Of a DNA stretch of 64,000 nucleotides, positions 10,900 to 20,289 are shown piece after piece; positions within the stretch are counted from its first letter, which is position 1, and the number at the start of each line of letters is the position of its first letter. The notes under the pieces were generated by a model that made no database searches, was not told the origin of the DNA, and saw nothing but the letters and a program-made list of their open reading frames with translations. Source of the stretch: Glaciihabitans sp. (GTDB taxonomy: Bacteria; Actinomycetota; Actinomycetes; Actinomycetales; Microbacteriaceae); the NCBI GenBank assembly GCA_025463785.1, contig JAODBD010000005.1:334335-398334 (forward strand). The letters run 5' to 3'. The position numbers and the translations under genes are program-made.

Positions 10900-12417
10900 T
10901 CATCGGTGACGAATCCGTTCGATGGTCCACTCGAGCTCGCCCAGCGGATCCTCTTCTTCGACTGGCTCCACGGGTTCGCCCGAATTGTCGGCGCCGGCGG
11001 AACGGAGCGCCGCCAGGAATTCGGCAGACCACCGCGCGACGTCATTGCGCAGCACGAGCTTGCGCATCGAGCGCATCCTGCGCTGCCGCTCGACGAGTGG
11101 CATCTCGGTTGCCTGCACAATGGCATCCTTCAGGCCGTCGATGTCGTGCGGGTTAATACGAAGTGACCGGCGCAGTTCGTCGGATGCTCCGGTGAACTCG
11201 CTCAGCACCAGAACGCCGTCGTTGTCGAAGCGGCTGGCCACGTATTCCTTGGCGACGAGGTTCATGCCATCGCGCAGGGCCGTGACCAGCATGACGTCGG
11301 CCGCGAGGTACAGCGCCACCATCTCATCACGCGGGTAGCCGTGGTGGTGGTAGCTGATCGCCTGATGGCTCATGGTGCCAAAATCGCCATTGATACGGCC
11401 GACGGTGAGCTCGATCTCATCCCGAAGCTGCATGTAGGCGGCGACCCGCTCGCGGCTCGGGTTCGCGACCTGCACGAGCGTGACATCCTGAACGTTCAGG
11501 CGACCCTCCTCGAGCAGCTCGCCGAACGCTTTCAGCCGGTGGCCGATGCCCTTCGTGTAGTCGAGGCGGTCGACGCCGAGCATGACGATCTTGGGATTGC
11601 CGAGACCGGCGCGAATCTCCTTCGCCCGCGCCTGGATCTCGGGTTTGCGTGCCAGCTCCTCGAACGCCGACGAGTCGATCGAGATCGGAAATGCCTTCGC
11701 AAGCACGCGCCGCGCCGGCGTCTCGGCCGTTCCCTCGCCCGGAACCTCGATGTACGGATACTTCGTGACGTACCCGAGAAGGCGCCGGGCCGCGCGCGAA
11801 AAATTGGCGGCATCCGCAACCCGCTGGAATCCGATGACGTCGGCGCCGAGCAGCCCATCGATGATCTGAGTGCGCCACGGCAGTTGCGAGTAGATGCCAT
11901 AGGGCGGGAACGGGATGTGATTGAAGAACCCAATGGTGAGGTCGGGCCTCGCGGTACGCAGCATCTTCGGCACCAACTGCAGCTGGTAGTCCTGTACCCA
12001 GACCACCGCGCCCTGCGCAGCAACCGCGATCGCGGCATCCGCAAATCGCTGGTTCACCGCGACGTAGCTTTCCCACCACTCGCGGTGGTAGCTCGGCGGC
12101 GCAATGACGTCGTGATAGAGCGGCCAGAGCGTGTCGTTGGAGAAACCCTCGTAGTAGTTTTCGACGTCATCGGGGCTGAGAGCAACGGGGACGATCCGGA
12201 TGCCGTCGCTCACAAACGGATCAAATTCGAGGTCTGGTTGCCCCGTCCAGCCCACCCACGCGCCGTCCGTCGCCCGCATGACAGGCTCGAGCGCAGTGAC
12301 AAGACCGCCCGGAGAGTGCTGCCAGGATGCGTCACCGTTCGGTGCGATCACTCGGTCCACGGGCAGTCGATTCGATACGACGACGAAGTCGTAGCCACCG
12401 TGCTTCTGAGTAGTCAT
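10900..12417 (-). CDS. otsA: Alpha,alpha-trehalose-phosphate synthase (UDP-forming)
   Basis: 505 aa; VSNRLPVDR, VWVQDYQLQLVPKMLR, GVDRLDYTKGI, LRDGMNLVAKEYVASR. Confidence 0.96.
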   Translation of the reverse strand: MTTQKHGGYDFVVVSNRLPVDRVIAPNGDASWQHSPGGLVTALEPVMRATDGAWVGWTGQPDLEFDPFVSDGIRIVPVALSPDDVENYYEGFSNDTLWPLYHDVIAPPSYHREWWESYVAVNQRFADAAIAVAAQGAVVWVQDYQLQLVPKMLRTARPDLTIGFFNHIPFPPYGIYSQLPWRTQIIDGLLGADVIGFQRVADAANFSRAARRLLGYVTKYPYIEVPGEGTAETPARRVLAKAFPISIDSSAFEELARKPEIQARAKEIRAGLGNPKIVMLGVDRLDYTKGIGHRLKAFGELLEEGRLNVQDVTLVQVANPSRERVAAYMQLRDEIELTVGRINGDFGTMSHQAISYHHHGYPRDEMVALYLAADVMLVTALRDGMNLVAKEYVASRFDNDGVLVLSEFTGASDELRRSLRINPHDIDGLKDAIVQATEMPLVERQRRMRSMRKLVLRNDVARWSAEFLAALRSAGADNSGEPVEPVEEEDPLGELEWTIERIRHR

Positions 12418-12498
12418 TGAGTATTCAACGCTACCAGCAGGTGGCGCACACCCTCGGGGCGGATGGCCTCCTCGCGTGCAACATCGAGGTCACGCCAT

Positions 12499-14241
12499 TC
12501 ACGCCGTGGCGGGCACGAGGCCCAGCGCTCGAGCGCGGCGCACCCGTCGCACGGCGAGCAGTGCGACGAGCAGGCTGCCTACGCCGAAGGCGACGAGCGC
12601 GAGCGCTGCACCAATGGCGTTGGTTGCGATGCCCGAGTTCGCGATGATGGCCTGCATCCCCTGTACGCCATAGGTCAGCGGCAGGAACGGACTCACCACC
12701 TGGAACGGTTTCGCGAGCAACTGGATCGGATAGAGCCCACCGGTGGAGGTGATCTGAACTGCGAGCAGGAAGATCGACACCACAAGACCGGCTCGCCCGA
12801 GTCCGATGGTCAGCAGGTAGTGGAACGCGGTGAACGCGAGCGCCATGATCACCGCGAACAGAACGGTGGCGGGCAGGAGCGTCCAGCTCACGCCCACTGC
12901 GATATGCAGCAGGAGTACGAGCAGCAGGGCCTGGGCCGCCGTGACGATCGAGGCTCGGCCGATCGCGGCGAACACGAGCCGTCCGTTGCCCGCGGTCGAT
13001 GACAGCGTGCGACGGCTGATCGGGCGCATCACGAGGAATACCGCGAGCGATCCGATCCAGAGGCCGAGCGGAATGAACAGGGTCGCGATGATCTGCCCCG
13101 GCGACGACACCTCATTCTTGCGGTCGACGGTGACACCGATCGGATTGGATGCCACATTCGCAGTCTGGGTAATCTGCGCCTTCGTGTACGTCGGCGCGCT
13201 GGCCGCTCCGCTCGAGAGCCCGGTCGCCAACGACTTCGCCCCGGACGAAAGTGACTTCGCCCCTGAGCTCAGTTTTGCGCCTCCGGTCGCGAGCGCCTGC
13301 GTCTTGCTCGCGAACGTGCCCGTGTTGCTGGCGAGCGCGTCGAAAGCAGAGCCGACGCCCGAGGTCACCCTGGAGCCTCCGGCGGCAACTGCGGAGAGCG
13401 TGCCACTGTCAATCTCAACCGCCTGCATGAGCGCGGGATTCGACGGGTCGGCCGCGAGTGCCGCCACATCCGACTTGAGTTTCGCCGAGTACTGGGACAC
13501 CGCCGAGATGTACGGCTTCAGCGCCTGCGACTCCACCTTGGTCTTGGCCGTCTCGGTGCCCGCCTGCAACTGGCGTAGCCCGGACGGCACCTGTGAGGCT
13601 CCGCTGACATAGGAGCTCACTCCCGTCGAGAGGCTGTGCGCGCCGGACGCGATCCTGGATGCGCCATCGGCGGCCTTGGCCAGCGAGCTGCTCACTCCCC
13701 CGATGCCGGAATAGATGCCAGCGATGTACTGCTTCGTGACGGCCTGGCCAAACGCGCCGGCAAGACTGTCGCCCACCACCTGTGCGACCGAGCCGGTCAG
13801 ATAGTTGTGGGAGTCATCCGTCGTGATCGACAGCTTCGCCTGAATGGGCGACTTCGAGGAGAGCGAGACGATCGACTTCGAGAAGTCCCTGGGAACCGTC
13901 AGCACTGCGTACACGGTTCCATCGGCAAGTTGTTTCTTCGCATCGGCGCTGTTCGTGATGGTCCACTTGAAGCCAGCAGAGTTCTTGCCGGTCAGTTCGG
14001 TCACAAGTTGACGTCCCGCAAGCACCGGACTTTTGGTGCCGTCGGCGGCTGTCTGGGTGACCAGCTGGTCATTGTTGACGATGGCGGCCGGGATGTTGTT
14101 GATGCCGTGGCTCAGTTGCGAAACGGCTCCAATGAAGAGTCCCGCGAACGCGAGTGGCACGAGCACGACGGCCCCGAGTGCTGCCCAGCGCAGCCAGGGA
14201 CGGCGTAGCCAGCCACGGCGGGATGAAGTGTTTTGGCTCAC
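12499..14241 (-). CDS. YhgE/Pip-type membrane protein (ABC-2-like permease fold)
   Basis: 580 aa; N-terminal TM, long extracellular region with SGAKSLSSGAKSLATGLSSGA repeats, C-terminal TM block; start overlaps upstream gene stop by 4 bp. Confidence 0.8.
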   Translation of the reverse strand: MSQNTSSRRGWLRRPWLRWAALGAVVLVPLAFAGLFIGAVSQLSHGINNIPAAIVNNDQLVTQTAADGTKSPVLAGRQLVTELTGKNSAGFKWTITNSADAKKQLADGTVYAVLTVPRDFSKSIVSLSSKSPIQAKLSITTDDSHNYLTGSVAQVVGDSLAGAFGQAVTKQYIAGIYSGIGGVSSSLAKAADGASRIASGAHSLSTGVSSYVSGASQVPSGLRQLQAGTETAKTKVESQALKPYISAVSQYSAKLKSDVAALAADPSNPALMQAVEIDSGTLSAVAAGGSRVTSGVGSAFDALASNTGTFASKTQALATGGAKLSSGAKSLSSGAKSLATGLSSGAASAPTYTKAQITQTANVASNPIGVTVDRKNEVSSPGQIIATLFIPLGLWIGSLAVFLVMRPISRRTLSSTAGNGRLVFAAIGRASIVTAAQALLLVLLLHIAVGVSWTLLPATVLFAVIMALAFTAFHYLLTIGLGRAGLVVSIFLLAVQITSTGGLYPIQLLAKPFQVVSPFLPLTYGVQGMQAIIANSGIATNAIGAALALVAFGVGSLLVALLAVRRVRRARALGLVPATA

Positions 14242-17165
14242 GAGAGTGTGCCCTCTCTGTTCTGGTTGCCGGCAGCGTTTGCCACTGCGAGCGAATCAAG
14301 ATCGATAGTGATGACTCGACGCGCTACCGTTGCCGCGTCGAAGTCGCGGGGCGCCATGGCGGTTCCCAGCACGATGGTGGTGGTCGCGGGCGCGAGCTGA
14401 TCGAGAGCGCAGAGGAACCGGGCTTCCTCACGCGGGTCGGCGAAGGCATCCATGAGGTCGAGCATCACGACGGGCGTGTGCTCGGCCAGCGCGACCGCGG
14501 ACAAGGCCACGGCTCGCGGGAGTTGGTGCAACTGGTCAACGGTCGAGGTGCCCGCCACGACGTCCGCGCCGAGCACCGAGTTGATGCGCGCGAGCCAGGT
14601 GCGGGCGCGGCGATTGACCGTGAACGTCCGGTACCAAGGCTGGGTCATGCTCAGCCGTTCGACGAGTAGTTCACCGACGCCGACGCGAACCTCGGCGCGA
14701 TCGGATCCGCCGATGTCTTCGAGGGCCACCATTCGAGCGACCTGCGCGCTCTCGGACGGCAGCGGATGCCCGCCAACCTGGGCTCGCCCGCTCACCGGAT
14801 CGAGGCGGCCGGCCAGCGTCGCCGCCAGCAGCTTGCGGTCGGTGCCGCTCCCGCTCGCGATCACGATCGTGCCGGGCGGAACATGCAGGCTCACCGGACC
14901 AACCCGATGCAACCCGGAACCCGCGATCAGCTCGTCGGCCGTGATGACGTCGCCTTCGCACTGTCCGGCAGCCCAGCCGACCGCGGTGCGGTGGGCCCGC
15001 AGGCGCTCCCCCTCGATATCAACGTTCGGGAGAATGCGCGACAGCCACTTCGGCATCCACCAGGCGGCGCGGCCGAAGAGCGCCATCGCGGCAGGAACGA
15101 GCGTCATTCGCACGAGGAACGCGTCGGCCAGGATGCCAACGGCGAGACCCAGCGCGATCGCCTTGATCACGCCGGTGCCCTCGGGAACGAACGAGGCGAA
15201 CACGAAGAACATGATGAGCGCAGCCGCCGTGACGACGCGGGCGGCTCCGGAGAAACCGCGCACGATGGCCTTCTTCGCGTCACCCGTGTGGACGTAGGTT
15301 TCGCGCATCCCGGAGACCAGAAAGACCTCATAGTCCATGGCAAGACCGAACAGGACGGCCATGAGGAGAATCGGCAGGAAGCTCAGAATCGGCCCCGGGA
15401 TGACGCCAAGGGCGTCCGAGAGCCAGCCCCACTGGAAGATGGCGACCACAACCCCGAACGACGAGAGTACAGACAGCAGGAACCCGACCGCGGCCTTCAC
15501 GGGGATCAGCACCGAGCGGAAAACCATCATCAGGAGCAGGATCGAGAGGCCAACCACGATGAGTCCGAACGGCACGAGGGCGCTGTTGAGCCTCGATGAA
15601 ATGTCGATCTGAACTGCGGTTGCCCCGGTCACCTCGATGGGCGTCTGGTATTTCGCTTCGATGGTCGTCGACAACGCCCTGATGCGGTTGACGAGGGCAG
15701 TCGTGGTCGGGGAATCGGGCGCACTCTTCGGGATCACCTGAAGCACGGCGGTATCGAGCGAGGCGTTGGGCAGCCCCTGGCTCACATAGCTGACATCCGC
15801 GAGCTTCGACAGGTCGCTGCGGATCGAGGTCAGGTCGGCCGAGATCGCGTTGGTCTGGGTGATGTCGACGAGCACGATCAGCGGCCCGTTTCGACCCGCA
15901 CCGAACCCCTGCGTAATCATGTCGTATGAGGTGCGCGTGGTCGATCCGACGGGCTGGCTCGACCCGGACGGCAGCGCGAGCTCGAGCGAGAACGCGGGGA
16001 TCGCGAGCACTCCGAGCACAGCGACGACCGCAACCACGGCGACCACTGGGGCTTTCATGACGAGCGTCACCCAGCGCTGGCCGAGGCTACGCCTGGCCGT
16101 TGGAGCGCCATCGACCGCGTCGACCGCACGCCGATGCGCCCGCGAACCCGGCTTCGGGATGAGCCTGCCCTTCGCGAGACCCAGAATCGCCGGCAGCAGC
16201 GTTGTCGACGCGAGAATGGCCACCAACACACCCGCGGCCGCGGCGACTCCCATCGCGCTGAGGAACGGGATGCCGACAACCAGCAGCCCGAGAAGCGCGA
16301 TGATGACCGTGCCGCCCGCGAAGACGACAGCACTGCCCGCGGTCGCGACGGCCGTTGCCGCCGACTCTTCGGGCGTCATCCCGTTGGCCAATTGGTTTCG
16401 ATGCCGCGACAGGATGAACAAGCCGTAGTCGATGCCGACGGCAAGCCCGATCATCAGCGCCAACAGCGGCGTTGAGCTTCCGATGACGGTGAACTTTGCG
16501 GCCGCGAGCACGCCACCCATGGTGACGCCGATCCCGAATATGGCCGTGAGGAGTGGCATCCCGGCGGCGAGCAGCGAGCCGAATGCGATGAACAGGACGA
16601 TTCCCGCGAAGAGAACCCCGATGCCCTCGGTTGCCGAGATACCGAACGTCTGCTTCTGAAAGACGTTACCGCCGAAGCCGATCGTGAGCCCGGCCTTTGT
16701 CGCGATGGGCGAGAGCTTCGTGAGATCGGTGAGGGTGCTGGCTTTGACGTCGGATTCCTGCTGGGTGAACTGCACGGCGACGATCGCCGCCGTCTTGTTC
16801 GGTGACACGGCATCTGATGCGTACTTGCCGAACGGCGAGCTGGCGCTGTCGACCCCGGGGATGGCGCCCGCCTTCGTCACAAGCTCGTCGATTGCATCGC
16901 GGTACGGCTGGTTCGTGACCGAGGCGCCATCCGGTACCTGGACCACGATCTGTGCGCTGGCTCCCGCGGCCGACGGGAAGACCGCGGCGAGACGGTCGAT
17001 CGCGTTCTGCGACTCGGTGCCCGGAATGGCGAAGGAGTCGTTGGTCTTGCCGCCGAGAGCGAGGCCGCCACCCAGCATCCCGATCACGATGATCAGCCAG
17101 ACGGCGAGCAACCGCCACGGGTGACGAAACGAGAACCGGCCGAGCCGGTAGAGCAGAGTTGCCAT
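14238..17165 (-). CDS. MMPL/RND-family transporter with C-terminal degenerate ABC-type nucleotide-binding domain
   Basis: 975 aa; N-terminal MMPL (GIDYGLFILSRHRNQL, GLAMDYEVFLVSGMRE); C-terminal ~250 aa GPVSLHVPPGTIVIASGSGTDRKLLAATLAGRLDPVSGRAQVGG...VVMLDLMDAF. Confidence 0.88.
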   Translation of the reverse strand: MATLLYRLGRFSFRHPWRLLAVWLIIVIGMLGGGLALGGKTNDSFAIPGTESQNAIDRLAAVFPSAAGASAQIVVQVPDGASVTNQPYRDAIDELVTKAGAIPGVDSASSPFGKYASDAVSPNKTAAIVAVQFTQQESDVKASTLTDLTKLSPIATKAGLTIGFGGNVFQKQTFGISATEGIGVLFAGIVLFIAFGSLLAAGMPLLTAIFGIGVTMGGVLAAAKFTVIGSSTPLLALMIGLAVGIDYGLFILSRHRNQLANGMTPEESAATAVATAGSAVVFAGGTVIIALLGLLVVGIPFLSAMGVAAAAGVLVAILASTTLLPAILGLAKGRLIPKPGSRAHRRAVDAVDGAPTARRSLGQRWVTLVMKAPVVAVVAVVAVLGVLAIPAFSLELALPSGSSQPVGSTTRTSYDMITQGFGAGRNGPLIVLVDITQTNAISADLTSIRSDLSKLADVSYVSQGLPNASLDTAVLQVIPKSAPDSPTTTALVNRIRALSTTIEAKYQTPIEVTGATAVQIDISSRLNSALVPFGLIVVGLSILLLMMVFRSVLIPVKAAVGFLLSVLSSFGVVVAIFQWGWLSDALGVIPGPILSFLPILLMAVLFGLAMDYEVFLVSGMRETYVHTGDAKKAIVRGFSGAARVVTAAALIMFFVFASFVPEGTGVIKAIALGLAVGILADAFLVRMTLVPAAMALFGRAAWWMPKWLSRILPNVDIEGERLRAHRTAVGWAAGQCEGDVITADELIAGSGLHRVGPVSLHVPPGTIVIASGSGTDRKLLAATLAGRLDPVSGRAQVGGHPLPSESAQVARMVALEDIGGSDRAEVRVGVGELLVERLSMTQPWYRTFTVNRRARTWLARINSVLGADVVAGTSTVDQLHQLPRAVALSAVALAEHTPVVMLDLMDAFADPREEARFLCALDQLAPATTTIVLGTAMAPRDFDAATVARRVITIDLDSLAVANAAGNQNREGTLS

Positions 17166-17202
17166 GAGGAGAGGTCCTGAAAGTTGGTGAGTGAGCCGGT
17201 GA

Positions 17203-17790
17203 TTAGGTAGTTGCCTGCGCAGAACGCAGTGAGACCGGCTCGAGCAGCTCGGTGACGATGGTGATCAGGGCAGTCCGTACCTCGATCTGGGCGGCCTCCC
17301 CGAATTGCTGGTCGCGGAGGGCGTCATCCTGTTTCGCAGAGAGCACATATGCCGCACCGCCGAGAGCGATCCCGAAGCGGAGGTGGTCTTCGACCGTGCC
17401 GACCGAGGAGGAGAAGAACGTTGCGAGCTTGACGACCATGGCGTTCGCGCGGTCGATCACCGGAACATCCTCAAGCCCCGGGCCCTGGTTGATGAACATG
17501 TGCACTTCGAGGCGGTGCGCGAGCAGGAAGTCGACGAACTGGACGATGAAGGCGTGCCGGTCATCCCTATCGGTCAGGGAGCCGCCGAGGGAGTCAAGGA
17601 TGGCGTCCATGCGATCGATTGCGGGGCCGATAGCCGCCTGGAGCAGCGCCTCTTTGGAGTCGTAATGGTAGAGCACGCTGGACTTGGAGAGGCCAGCGAT
17701 TTCGGCGATGCGCTGAAGTGAAGTGCCTGCGTATCCGGCAACGGCAAATTCGGCGAGCGCAATGTCGCGGAGGTCGTCATGGGTTGACAT
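17203..17790 (-). CDS. TetR family transcriptional regulator
   Basis: MSTHDDLRDIALAEFAVAGYAGTSLQRIAEIAGLSKSSVLYHYDSKEALL HTH; a GTG start at 17799 is an alternative. Confidence 0.9.
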   Translation of the reverse strand: MSTHDDLRDIALAEFAVAGYAGTSLQRIAEIAGLSKSSVLYHYDSKEALLQAAIGPAIDRMDAILDSLGGSLTDRDDRHAFIVQFVDFLLAHRLEVHMFINQGPGLEDVPVIDRANAMVVKLATFFSSSVGTVEDHLRFGIALGGAAYVLSAKQDDALRDQQFGEAAQIEVRTALITIVTELLEPVSLRSAQATT

Positions 17791-17804
17791 GTAGTCCACG
17801 GTAA

Positions 17805-17839
17805 CTGACCGATCGGTCAGAGGCTGTCCGATCGGTCAG
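17805..17839. promoter_or_regulatory. Probable tandem TetR operator upstream of the TetR/MMPL/YhgE operon
   Basis: Perfect 16-bp palindrome CTGACCGATCGGTCAG (17805-17820) and near-identical CTGTCCGATCGGTCAG (17824-17839), centres 19 bp apart. Confidence 0.75.
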
Positions 17840-17884
17840 TTTGCCAGCTACCTGCCAGCGGTTTCGCAGGTTGGCGCGCGCCGA

Positions 17885-19063
17885 CTACCCCAGGAACGAC
17901 AGCGCAAGCACGGCGAGGCCGACCGTAATCGGTACGACGATGAGCCCCAGCCCCGCGTACTTCCACCAGGAGACCTGCACGTCCAGCGCGGCGAGGCGCT
18001 CCCGCCAGAGGAGGGTCGCGAGAGACGCCCACGGGGTGATCAGCGAGCCAGCGTTCACACCGATCAGCAGGGCCGCCAGGCGCAGCGGTCCTTCCGCGGT
18101 CGGCTCGAGCACGAGGTATGCGGGCAGGTTGTTGACGAGGTTGGCGGAGGCGACGCCGACTCCGGACATCCTGAGCAGGGCCAGCGGGCCCGTGCCCGTT
18201 CCCGCGATCGAGCCGAGCAGCGGAGCGAGGCCGCGCGAGTGCGCCGTCTCGATGACAACGAAGAGGCCAGATGCCAGCAGCACCAGCTGCCAGGGCACCA
18301 GCCCGAACCGCACTGCGGAGCGTCGTCTCACGAGCGAGAATCCGACGAGGACGAGCGCAGCGATCACCGCGGGAATCCAGACCGCAATGCCCGACACCAG
18401 CGCCGGGATGATCAGCACCACAACGATCGCAGACGCCCAGAGCAGCACGCGGTCATCCGGTGCTGTGCGGTCGGCGGCATCGAATCGCGCAAGCAGCGCC
18501 TTGCGATATATCAGGAACAGGATGACGCACGGCACCACGACCGCGACCGCGGCCGGCGCAAGCATGAGGGCCGCGAACTGCAGTGGCGAAACCCCCTGCA
18601 GCCGATCCGCCGCGAGCAGGTTGGTGAGATTCGACACGGGCAGAAGCAGCGACGCCGAGTTGGCGAGCCACACGGTTGTCAACGCAAACGGCATCACGGG
18701 AAGCCCAACGTGACGCGTGACCGCGATGACGACCGGAGTCAGGAGTACCGCAGTGGTGTCGAGCGACAGGAAGATCGTGCTGGCCGTCGCGAGAATCACC
18801 ACGAATAGCCAGAGGACCCACGCCCGCCCGAGCCCCCACGCGGCCAGACGTTCCGCGATAACGGCGAACAGCCCGGCTTCGGCCGCAAGCTCGGTGACGA
18901 CGGTGATGCCGACCACGAAGAGCAGGATTGGCCAGACACGCTGGCCCAGAGCCAGGGCACTGGCCCCGGAAAGGAGGCCCGTCGCGACGGCAATCACCCC
19001 AAGGATCAACAGGCCAGCCCCGAGAAGTGCCGAACGCACCCGAGCCCCTTTCGACGATGTCAT
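17885..19063 (-). CDS. SLC13/ArsB-like permease
   Basis: 392 aa polytopic; LSLDTTAVLLTPVVIAV, LANSASLLLPVSNLTNLLAA characteristic of the ion-transporter (IT) superfamily. Confidence 0.75.
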   Translation of the reverse strand: MTSSKGARVRSALLGAGLLILGVIAVATGLLSGASALALGQRVWPILLFVVGITVVTELAAEAGLFAVIAERLAAWGLGRAWVLWLFVVILATASTIFLSLDTTAVLLTPVVIAVTRHVGLPVMPFALTTVWLANSASLLLPVSNLTNLLAADRLQGVSPLQFAALMLAPAAVAVVVPCVILFLIYRKALLARFDAADRTAPDDRVLLWASAIVVVLIIPALVSGIAVWIPAVIAALVLVGFSLVRRRSAVRFGLVPWQLVLLASGLFVVIETAHSRGLAPLLGSIAGTGTGPLALLRMSGVGVASANLVNNLPAYLVLEPTAEGPLRLAALLIGVNAGSLITPWASLATLLWRERLAALDVQVSWWKYAGLGLIVVPITVGLAVLALSFLG

Positions 19064-19092
19064 TCCACTATGCCAGTGCCTAGACTTTTGCT

Positions 19093-19557
19093 ATGACTAT
19101 CGACTTCGGGAGCACGTTGGTGCAGGCCGAGGGGATGACCGCAACGGGCATCCCCATTCCCGATTCTGTGGTCGCCGAGCTCGGCGGCACGAAGAACGCG
19201 GCGGTCGCGGTCCGGGTGCGCAAGGCATCCTCGGAAGACGACTGGTACAGCTACCGCATCTCGATTGCGACGCGCGATGGTCGGTACATCATGTCGTTCA
19301 GTTCGGCGAATCGAGCCGCCGCAGGACTCGTCGCCGGCGACATGCTCGACGTAGAAATTGAGCTTGATGCCGCGCCTCGCACAATCGAAATTCCGGATGA
19401 CCTGCGGGATGCCCTCACAGCATCCGGCGGTCTGGATCGCTTCCTTGCACTGTCCTACTCCCGACAACGCGGCTACATTGAGCCGGTCGAGGCTGCCAAA
19501 GCGCCGGAGACCCGACAGCGACGGATCGAGAAGATTACCGACGAGTTCGTAGTCTGA
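19093..19557 (+). CDS. DUF1905 plus YdeI/OmpD-associated domain protein
   Basis: 154 aa; GIPIPDSVVAELGG, DDLRDALTASGGLDRFLALSYSRQRGYIEPVEAAKAPETRQRRIEK. Confidence 0.75.
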   Translation: MTIDFGSTLVQAEGMTATGIPIPDSVVAELGGTKNAAVAVRVRKASSEDDWYSYRISIATRDGRYIMSFSSANRAAAGLVAGDMLDVEIELDAAPRTIEIPDDLRDALTASGGLDRFLALSYSRQRGYIEPVEAAKAPETRQRRIEKITDEFVV

Positions 19558-19577
19558 TTGATTCCTGAGTAGTTTCT

Positions 19578-19832
19578 ATGGCGAGTCGCACGGTTTCGGC
19601 GCGCCGGGTAGCGTGGAGGAGCAAACCGAAGGAGCGACAGTTGCGGAAGTTCATTTTCAACGGCAGCATCATCAGCGCAATCTTCGGTGGCATCAGCGCC
19701 GTCAGGGCCACGAAAGACGGGCCACGAGACTGGCGCACCGTGCTCCTATGGATTAGCTGGCTTGCAACAATCGCCAGTGCAATCGGCACGGTCGTGATCG
19801 ACGCTCAACAGGCTGAACTGGAAGAGGACTAA
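19578..19832 (+). CDS. Small hypothetical membrane protein
   Basis: 84 aa, one or two hydrophobic segments; start uncertain. Confidence 0.45.
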   Translation: MASRTVSARRVAWRSKPKERQLRKFIFNGSIISAIFGGISAVRATKDGPRDWRTVLLWISWLATIASAIGTVVIDAQQAELEED

Positions 19833-19837
19833 CTATC

Positions 19838-20248
19838 ATGCGATTCATCCCAGGCGGATTCGGCTTTGCTGGCCAGATCTTTGGCGCCATAGCTGCTGGC
19901 CTTTTCTTCATCGTTGTCGTGATCGTCGTACTTGGCGTGTTGTTCGTGCTCGTGCGGTTCCTCATGGCCGCAACGCGCGCGGCAGATACGTACGTGCGAG
20001 TGCATGAAGTGCCGAAGGATGACACCGCCGTGACGGCTCCGGATGCGCCGACTGCGACGAGTCCGGCTGCAAAGATTCCGGTTGCGAAGACACCGGTTGC
20101 GCCCGCCCCCGATGCGAAAGCGTCGGCGACCACACCGCCAGTGCCGGCAGCGACGAGCACAAGTGCCGCGACGACTCCGCTGCCGACGGTGACGAAGCCC
20201 GTCACAAGGACGCCGCGCACCCCGAAGACGCCGCCGCCAGCGATCTAG
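19838..20248 (+). CDS. Small membrane protein with Pro/Thr/Ala/Val-rich low-complexity tail
   Basis: 136 aa; TM AGLFFIVVVIVVLGVLFVLVRFL followed by TAPDAPTATSPAAKIPVAKTPVAPAPDAKAS... tail. Confidence 0.55.
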   Translation: MRFIPGGFGFAGQIFGAIAAGLFFIVVVIVVLGVLFVLVRFLMAATRAADTYVRVHEVPKDDTAVTAPDAPTATSPAAKIPVAKTPVAPAPDAKASATTPPVPAATSTSAATTPLPTVTKPVTRTPRTPKTPPPAI

Positions 20249-20289
20249 CGCCGAGCAGGCGGGCAGACTCCAAAGCCAGCAGCGGCGGG

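Noticed and set aside
19978-20230. Short-period repeats in the Pro/Thr-rich tail considered as a tandem DNA repeat or CRISPR
   Set aside because: No constant repeat/spacer structure; explained by low-complexity protein sequence.
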